Source: an uncultured Bacteroidia bacterium (lineage in GTDB: Bacteria; Bacteroidota; Bacteroidia; Bacteroidales; F082). From it: 64,000 bases of DNA. Below, piece after piece: positions 60,225 through 64,000 of the stretch. A program made the translations under genes and the position numbers. The stretch is from the NCBI GenBank assembly GCA_902801465.1, contig CADCIH010000005.1:84576-148575 (forward strand), written 5' to 3'. Position 1 is the first letter of the stretch. Each line of letters starts with the position of its first letter. Below the pieces are notes generated by a model, which saw only the letters and a list, made by a program, of their open reading frames with translations, was not told where the DNA came from and searched no databases.

Positions 60225-61565
60225 ATGCGCAAAAGCCTGATTATTTTAGCCTTTATGACCCTCTCAGCATTGCCAACCAAGGCCCAAATCGACCTCCACA
60301 GCCACGCCATCACGAAAGGTTATCTCGATTACATCAAAGCCAACGGTGCCGAGATGGACGAAGGTTTTCCTATTCCTGCTTGGGATGCGGAACAACATAT
60401 TGCTTTTATGGACAAGGCTGGCATTCAGACCGCTGTGCTGACCATGCCTGCGCCACAGCCTTGGTTTGGCGACGCGGAGGCTTCGGCAGCGGTTTGCCGT
60501 AGCTACAACGAGGAATGCGCCGCACTCAAGGCACGCTATCCCGGACGTTTCATGTTTTGTGCTGCTCTGCCTTTGCCCGATGTGCCACACGCATTGGAGG
60601 AGGCTCGCTATGCCTTGGAAGTCTTGGGAGCCGATGGCGTTAAATTGGCAACAAACAGCTACGGACAATACCTCGGTGACCCTGCCTTGGACACGCTGAT
60701 GGCCTATCTCGACCAACAGAACGCTGTTGTCATCCTGCACCCACACAAGCCTTCGGCAGTCAATGCACACTTGATTGCCAATGTGCCGTTGGCCAGTTAT
60801 GAATACTTGGCTGAGACCACGCGCACGGTGCTCAACATGGTAGCACATGATGTGTTGGTGCGCTATCCGAATCTGAAAGTCATGGTGCCGCATTGCGGCT
60901 CGTTCCTGCCCAACGCCTTGCCGCGTTTCCGCTCGCTGCTGCCCGTAATGGTGAAACAAGGCATGATGCAACCTGTGGATGTTGATGCTAACCTGTCACG
61001 CCTCTATTACGACCTTGCCGGAGCACCTACCGACGAAGTCCTTGATGCCCTCCTGACTATCACCCCGCCCGACCATATTCTCTATGGCAGCGACTATCCG
61101 TATGTGGCCGAGCCAGTACTTATCAGTGGAAAACAAGCTTTGGAAAGTCGTCTCGCCGCGCATGGGTTGAATCCGCGGGATGTTTTTACCGACAATGCAA
61201 GGCGCCTGTTTGGAGAGAGCATCCCGTTGAGACAATATGGCGAAAAGATCGTCCGCCATGGCGAAAAGATCGTCCGCCTCGCCGAAATCGAAGTGGAGCC
61301 ATCGATGCTGGAGGAATATCTCGCCTTCGCAAAGGAAGTAGGGGAGACCTCGACGAAGGTGGAGCCTGGCGTACTAACCCTCTTCTCAATGCAAACCAAA
61401 GAAGACCCCTGTAAGATTTACATCCTCGAAATCTACGCCGACCAAGAGGCCTACCAAAGCCACATCCAGACTGCGCACTTCAAGAAATACAAGGAAGGTA
61501 CGGCCCAGATGGTGAAGAGTCTAAAACTGATTGATGTCAACCCATTGGCGGGTATGGTACGGTGA
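60225..61565 (+). CDS. Amidohydrolase fused to an antibiotic-biosynthesis-monooxygenase-like domain
   Basis: A 446-residue protein with a signal peptide (cleavage after TKA). Residues about 20-330 are an amidohydrolase-2 (ACMSD-type) TIM barrel: metal His pair in IDLHSHA, HPHKPSAV, VPHCGSF and the Asp in YGSDYPY. Residues about 350-446 are a ferredoxin-like ABM domain (IEVEPSMLEEYLAFAKEVGETS, GVLTLFSMQ, YILEIYADQEAYQSH). The junction carries a perfect 21-bp tandem duplication (61237-61278) giving GEKIVRH twice. The fusion suggests a decarboxylase or hydrolase paired with a small ring-type domain in the envelope. Confidence 0.88.
   Translation: MRKSLIILAFMTLSALPTKAQIDLHSHAITKGYLDYIKANGAEMDEGFPIPAWDAEQHIAFMDKAGIQTAVLTMPAPQPWFGDAEASAAVCRSYNEECAALKARYPGRFMFCAALPLPDVPHALEEARYALEVLGADGVKLATNSYGQYLGDPALDTLMAYLDQQNAVVILHPHKPSAVNAHLIANVPLASYEYLAETTRTVLNMVAHDVLVRYPNLKVMVPHCGSFLPNALPRFRSLLPVMVKQGMMQPVDVDANLSRLYYDLAGAPTDEVLDALLTITPPDHILYGSDYPYVAEPVLISGKQALESRLAAHGLNPRDVFTDNARRLFGESIPLRQYGEKIVRHGEKIVRLAEIEVEPSMLEEYLAFAKEVGETSTKVEPGVLTLFSMQTKEDPCKIYILEIYADQEAYQSHIQTAHFKKYKEGTAQMVKSLKLIDVNPLAGMVR
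61237..61278 (+). repeat. Perfect 21-bp tandem duplication in the amidohydrolase linker
   Basis: Bases 61237-61257 are repeated without change at 61258-61278, giving the peptide unit GEKIVRH in tandem at the domain joint. Confidence 0.95.
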
Positions 61566-61580
61566 TTTGTAGTTTTTTTT

Positions 61581-61588
61581 TATTTTTG
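61581..61588 (+). promoter_or_regulatory. TAnnTTTG promoter for the DUF362 gene
   Basis: TATTTTTG 23 bases before ATG 61612. Confidence 0.55.
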
Positions 61589-61611
61589 CAACCATATTAA
61601 GAATCAAAACA

Positions 61612-62598
61612 ATGAAGAAAATTACAATAATCCTATTGTGTGCTCTGGCCTTTGCCGCCTGCACCAATAACCAACCCGAGGACAACAAAAACAATCAAAA
61701 CAACACGAATATGGAAAACACAGCAAAAGTCTATCTAACTCGCGAAATCAGCCCTGAGGCTTTAGTAAAAATCTACAAGGCTTTGGGCGTGGAAGCCAAA
61801 GGCCGCGTGGCCGTGAAAATCTCGACAGGGGAGGGGAGTAACCCCAACTACCTGAAGCCCGAACTCATCAAAGACCTTGTGCATGAAGTAGATGGCACCA
61901 TCGTGGAGTGTAACACTGCCTACGGTAACGGTCCTGGCGATGAAAAAGACGAGCGCAACAATTCGGCTGTCCACTGGGAAGTGATTCGCAGGCACGGTTT
62001 CACTGATTACTTCCCCGTCGATATCATGGATGAGTACGACGAAATCCGCATCCCTGTGAAGGACCAGAGACACATCAAATACGACATCGTGGGTGGACAC
62101 ATGGCCAACTACGACTTCATGATTGCCCTCAACCACTTCAAGGGTCACCCGATGGGCGGTTACGGCGGCGCGCTGAAGAACCTGAGCATCGGCTGCGCCA
62201 GCAGCAACGGTAAGGCTTATATCCACTCCTCGGGAAAGATGGAGAAACTCGACATGGCCAAACTTTGGACACCCGAGTACATCGGCGACCAGGACGGCTT
62301 CCTTGAGAGCATGGCGGCAGCAGCCCAAGCAGTGACAAACTACTTCAACAAGAGACAAGGCATCATCTACATCAGCGTGATGAACAACATGAGCATCGAC
62401 TGCGACTGCGTCGACCATCCTGCTCCTGTGAAGCTTGAGGACTACGGCATCCTTGCCAGCACCGACCCCGTCGCCCTCGACCAAGCCTGCGTCGACATCA
62501 TCAACAACCAGCAGGTGACCGCCACCAACGACCCCACCGACCTGCTCAGCCGCAGCCATCGGACTGGGAACCAGGAAATATACCATTGTCAGCATTGA
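61612..62598 (+). CDS. DUF362 family lipoprotein with frameshifted C-terminus
   Basis: A 328-residue protein with lipobox FAAC (Cys17). Core DUF362 features are present: GEGSNPNYLKPELIKDLV, YGNGPGDEKDERNNSAVHWEVIRRHGF, NHFKGHPMGGYGGALKNLSIGCASSNGK, and NMSIDCDCVDHPAPV. After TDPVALDQACVDIIN the protein ends in RSHRTGNQEIYHCQH, while the +1 frame from 62543 continues as AAAIGLGTRKYTIVSID with its own stop at 62600, which is how family members normally end. A deletion of about 20 codons, not a multiple of three, has probably shifted the end. Confidence 0.85.
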   Translation: MKKITIILLCALAFAACTNNQPEDNKNNQNNTNMENTAKVYLTREISPEALVKIYKALGVEAKGRVAVKISTGEGSNPNYLKPELIKDLVHEVDGTIVECNTAYGNGPGDEKDERNNSAVHWEVIRRHGFTDYFPVDIMDEYDEIRIPVKDQRHIKYDIVGGHMANYDFMIALNHFKGHPMGGYGGALKNLSIGCASSNGKAYIHSSGKMEKLDMAKLWTPEYIGDQDGFLESMAAAAQAVTNYFNKRQGIIYISVMNNMSIDCDCVDHPAPVKLEDYGILASTDPVALDQACVDIINNQQVTATNDPTDLLSRSHRTGNQEIYHCQH

Positions 62599-62652
62599 TT
62601 GATTTGCGACAATCGTAGTCCCGTCTTTGTTTAATTGAAAAAGGATAATACT

Positions 62653-63294
62653 ATGGAAAACCCAAAGATTATTATTACCATCAATCGTGAAAGTGGGAGT
62701 GGAGGTGGCGAGATTGCCCGTCTGCTGGGAGAGAAGTTGGGATTCAAGGTTTATGGTCGCGCCATGTTGCAAAGCATTGCTGAAAAATTCGACATGACTA
62801 TAGAAAATATGGATCGCGTCAAATCCCAGCATACCAATTGGTGGAGCGAATTTTGCCGTTTCTTTCGCCAATTTGACGCCTGTAGCTATCCAGTTGCAAC
62901 AACACCAGAGGTCACGCCGTTGACCCTGTATTATGCTGAGGCTCGTCTGCTGCGTGAGTTGGCCGAACAAGAGAGTTGTATCATCGTGGGCCGCGCCGGT
63001 TTCCACATCTTCCGCGACAATCCCAATGCGTTGCATCTGCTCATCATGGCCGACCGTGACGCACGTATCGCCCGCATCGCCGCCAAGCAAAATCTCAGCC
63101 CCGAAGAGGCCGCCAAGGTGATTGACGAAACCGACAAGGCACGGGACACTTTCGTTAAGGACGTTGCCGAAATCTCACGTTATGATGCCCGCAACTACGA
63201 CTTTGTGCTTAATGTCACAAATATGCCTACCGAAGCTGTGGCGCAGTTTCTTGCCGACAATATCAGGATGAAGTATCCTTTCTTGGCGAAATAG
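62653..63294 (+). CDS. Cytidylate kinase-like protein
   Basis: A 213-residue P-loop protein starting at ATG 62653 (a TTG six codons earlier is less likely). P-loop-like start ITINRESGSGGGEIARLLGEKLG, then IIVGRAGFHIFRDNP, LIMADRDARIARIA and ETDKARDTFVKDVAEI. The cytidylate-kinase-like family is common in gut anaerobes; true nucleotide kinase activity is not established. It follows the DUF362 gene. Confidence 0.88.
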   Translation: MENPKIIITINRESGSGGGEIARLLGEKLGFKVYGRAMLQSIAEKFDMTIENMDRVKSQHTNWWSEFCRFFRQFDACSYPVATTPEVTPLTLYYAEARLLRELAEQESCIIVGRAGFHIFRDNPNALHLLIMADRDARIARIAAKQNLSPEEAAKVIDETDKARDTFVKDVAEISRYDARNYDFVLNVTNMPTEAVAQFLADNIRMKYPFLAK

Positions 63295-63332
63295 ACTGTC
63301 CTTGCCGCCCCGGTGTTTCGACTCTTCCGAGG

Positions 63333-64000
63333 TTACTTGTCGGATTGGAGGGCTGGTGGGGTTGTGACATACAAGTCATTCATCACCAATCCGGCAAGCG
63401 TGAAACCGAAGATGGCCGTGATATGGGCCGAGGTGCCATTGATTTGGGCTTTCGATGAGCACCACTCGTGATTGACGAGGTCAGGATTGCCAGCAGCGAT
63501 GATGGCCTTGGGACACATGCAGGCACTTGTGCCACAGGTGCTTGCAGTGCCTTTGTTGGGCAGCACCTCGGGTGAGAACACGCAGAGGAACTTTTTCTTC
63601 GGAAAGGTTTTCGCTTTTCTGAGACGCTTGCGCATCATGCTGGCCAATGGGCAACCAATCACCTCCCAAAACTCGGCCACTTGTATCTTGGTCGGATCCA
63701 TTTTGAGTGCAGCACCCATGGCGGAGAACAACTTACCCGGACATTCGGTGGCGTGCAAGATAAGGTGTATCTTGTCCTTGAGGCTATCGATGGCATCAAT
63801 GATGTAGTCGTAGGTTTCTAGTTGGAACATTTCGGCGTTCTCAGCGGAATAAATCTCCTGCACGGCGTTAATTTCGGCTTGAGGATTGATCTCCAAAAGG
63901 CGTTCCTTCAGCACCTCCACCTTGACCATTCCCACTGTTTTGGTGGTGGCTTGCAACTGCCGGTTGACATTGGTGATGCATACGCGGTCGCTGTCCACAA
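63333..64000 (-). CDS. tcdA: tRNA threonylcarbamoyladenosine dehydratase TcdA (partial)
   Basis: The frame runs off the right edge; 222 codons are visible. DSDRVCITNVNRQLQA, TVGMVKVEVLKERLLEINP and YDYIIDAIDSLKDKIHLI are the HesA/MoeB/ThiF adenylation core as found in TcdA (CsdL/YgdL), with the Cys-bearing segment ACMCPKAIIAAGNP. TcdA cyclises t6A37 of tRNAs to ct6A. The ATP-binding N-terminus lies outside the window, so GTG at 63998 is not a real start. Confidence 0.92.
   Translation of the reverse strand, partial: VDSDRVCITNVNRQLQATTKTVGMVKVEVLKERLLEINPQAEINAVQEIYSAENAEMFQLETYDYIIDAIDSLKDKIHLILHATECPGKLFSAMGAALKMDPTKIQVAEFWEVIGCPLASMMRKRLRKAKTFPKKKFLCVFSPEVLPNKGTASTCGTSACMCPKAIIAAGNPDLVNHEWCSSKAQINGTSAHITAIFGFTLAGLVMNDLYVTTPPALQSDK

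Noticed and set aside
61762-63090. 442-codon minus-strand frame across the DUF362 and cytidylate-kinase-like genes
   Set aside because: It spans two clear plus-strand genes and their gap, and its translation is His/Val/Asp-rich without motifs.
1-64000. CRISPR array, insertion sequence or prophage
   Set aside because: No regularly spaced 25-40-bp repeats with unique spacers, no transposase or integrase and no phage structural genes were recognised. The only tandem repeats are the 7-nt units and the 21-bp duplication.

Overview
The window looks like an ordinary stretch of chromosome from an uncultured member of the Bacteroidales (phylum Bacteroidota), probably a gut or rumen lineage. The evidence is: promoters of the form TAnnTTTG just upstream of many genes; the type IX secretion protein PorQ plus five proteins with a T9SS sorting domain; BspA-like leucine-rich proteins; a short (288-residue) primary sigma factor; a 319-residue NusB; and paired half-size chromate transporters. 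No phage, insertion sequence, CRISPR array or rRNA operon was seen. There is no gene-free stretch above 300 bases.

Layout. 1-4.8 kb: a secreted alpha/beta hydrolase with LysM (cut by the window edge), a DUF1846 protein, a DoxX/MauE-thioredoxin membrane protein, a small Cys-rich lipoprotein, smpB and a small beta-barrel. 4.8-11.4 kb: a beta-helix lipoprotein, then a leftward housekeeping block (lpxD-like, efp, DUF721, recF, porQ, nusB). 11.5-31 kb: ferritin, a T9SS subtilase, trmD, rplS, a GltS-like symporter, chromate transporter halves, acyl-CoA ligase, EamA transporter, a ClpB without its N-domain, trkH, yidC, a long GAPDH, Fe/Mn-SOD, rpoD and an HtrA lipoprotein. 31-36.4 kb: a rightward operon GNAT-mltG-mannomutase/TPR fusion-glmM-small basic protein, then tRNA-Ser(GCT) and tRNA-Pro(TGG). 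36.4-42 kb: a CDF metal transporter, a BspA-like T9SS protein, and a five-gene cluster of ECF sigma factor, putative anti-sigma factor, lipoprotein and two T9SS cargo proteins. 42-52 kb: accessory genes for metal and redox handling and the envelope (permease-HMA fusion, NapH-like ferredoxin, TlpA, class C beta-lactamase-like hydrolase, MATE), and a DUF4143 ATPase behind two identical palindromes. 52-64 kb: xpt, an AraC regulator, a glycosyltransferase-SDR pair, a large BspA-like T9SS protein, small enzymes, an amidohydrolase fusion, a DUF362 lipoprotein with a shifted C-terminus, a cytidylate-kinase-like protein and tcdA (cut by the window edge).

Most notable signals: (1) a phosphomannomutase fused in frame, exactly at its C-terminus, to the signal peptide and body of a TPR lipoprotein; (2) a 60-bp promoter module duplicated (52/60 identical) ahead of two unrelated redox genes, carrying an ECF-type -35/-10 pair; (3) a family of degenerate tandem repeats with a strict 7-nt period in at least eight intergenic sites; (4) the ECF/anti-sigma/T9SS surface operon; (5) twin 18-bp palindromes 33 bp apart at the promoter of the DUF4143 ATPase; (6) an N-domain-less ClpB behind a repeated TGNC-type motif; (7) deletion scars at a TfoX/methyltransferase junction and in the DUF362 gene. 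All family names are read from the sequence by eye; no database search was run.
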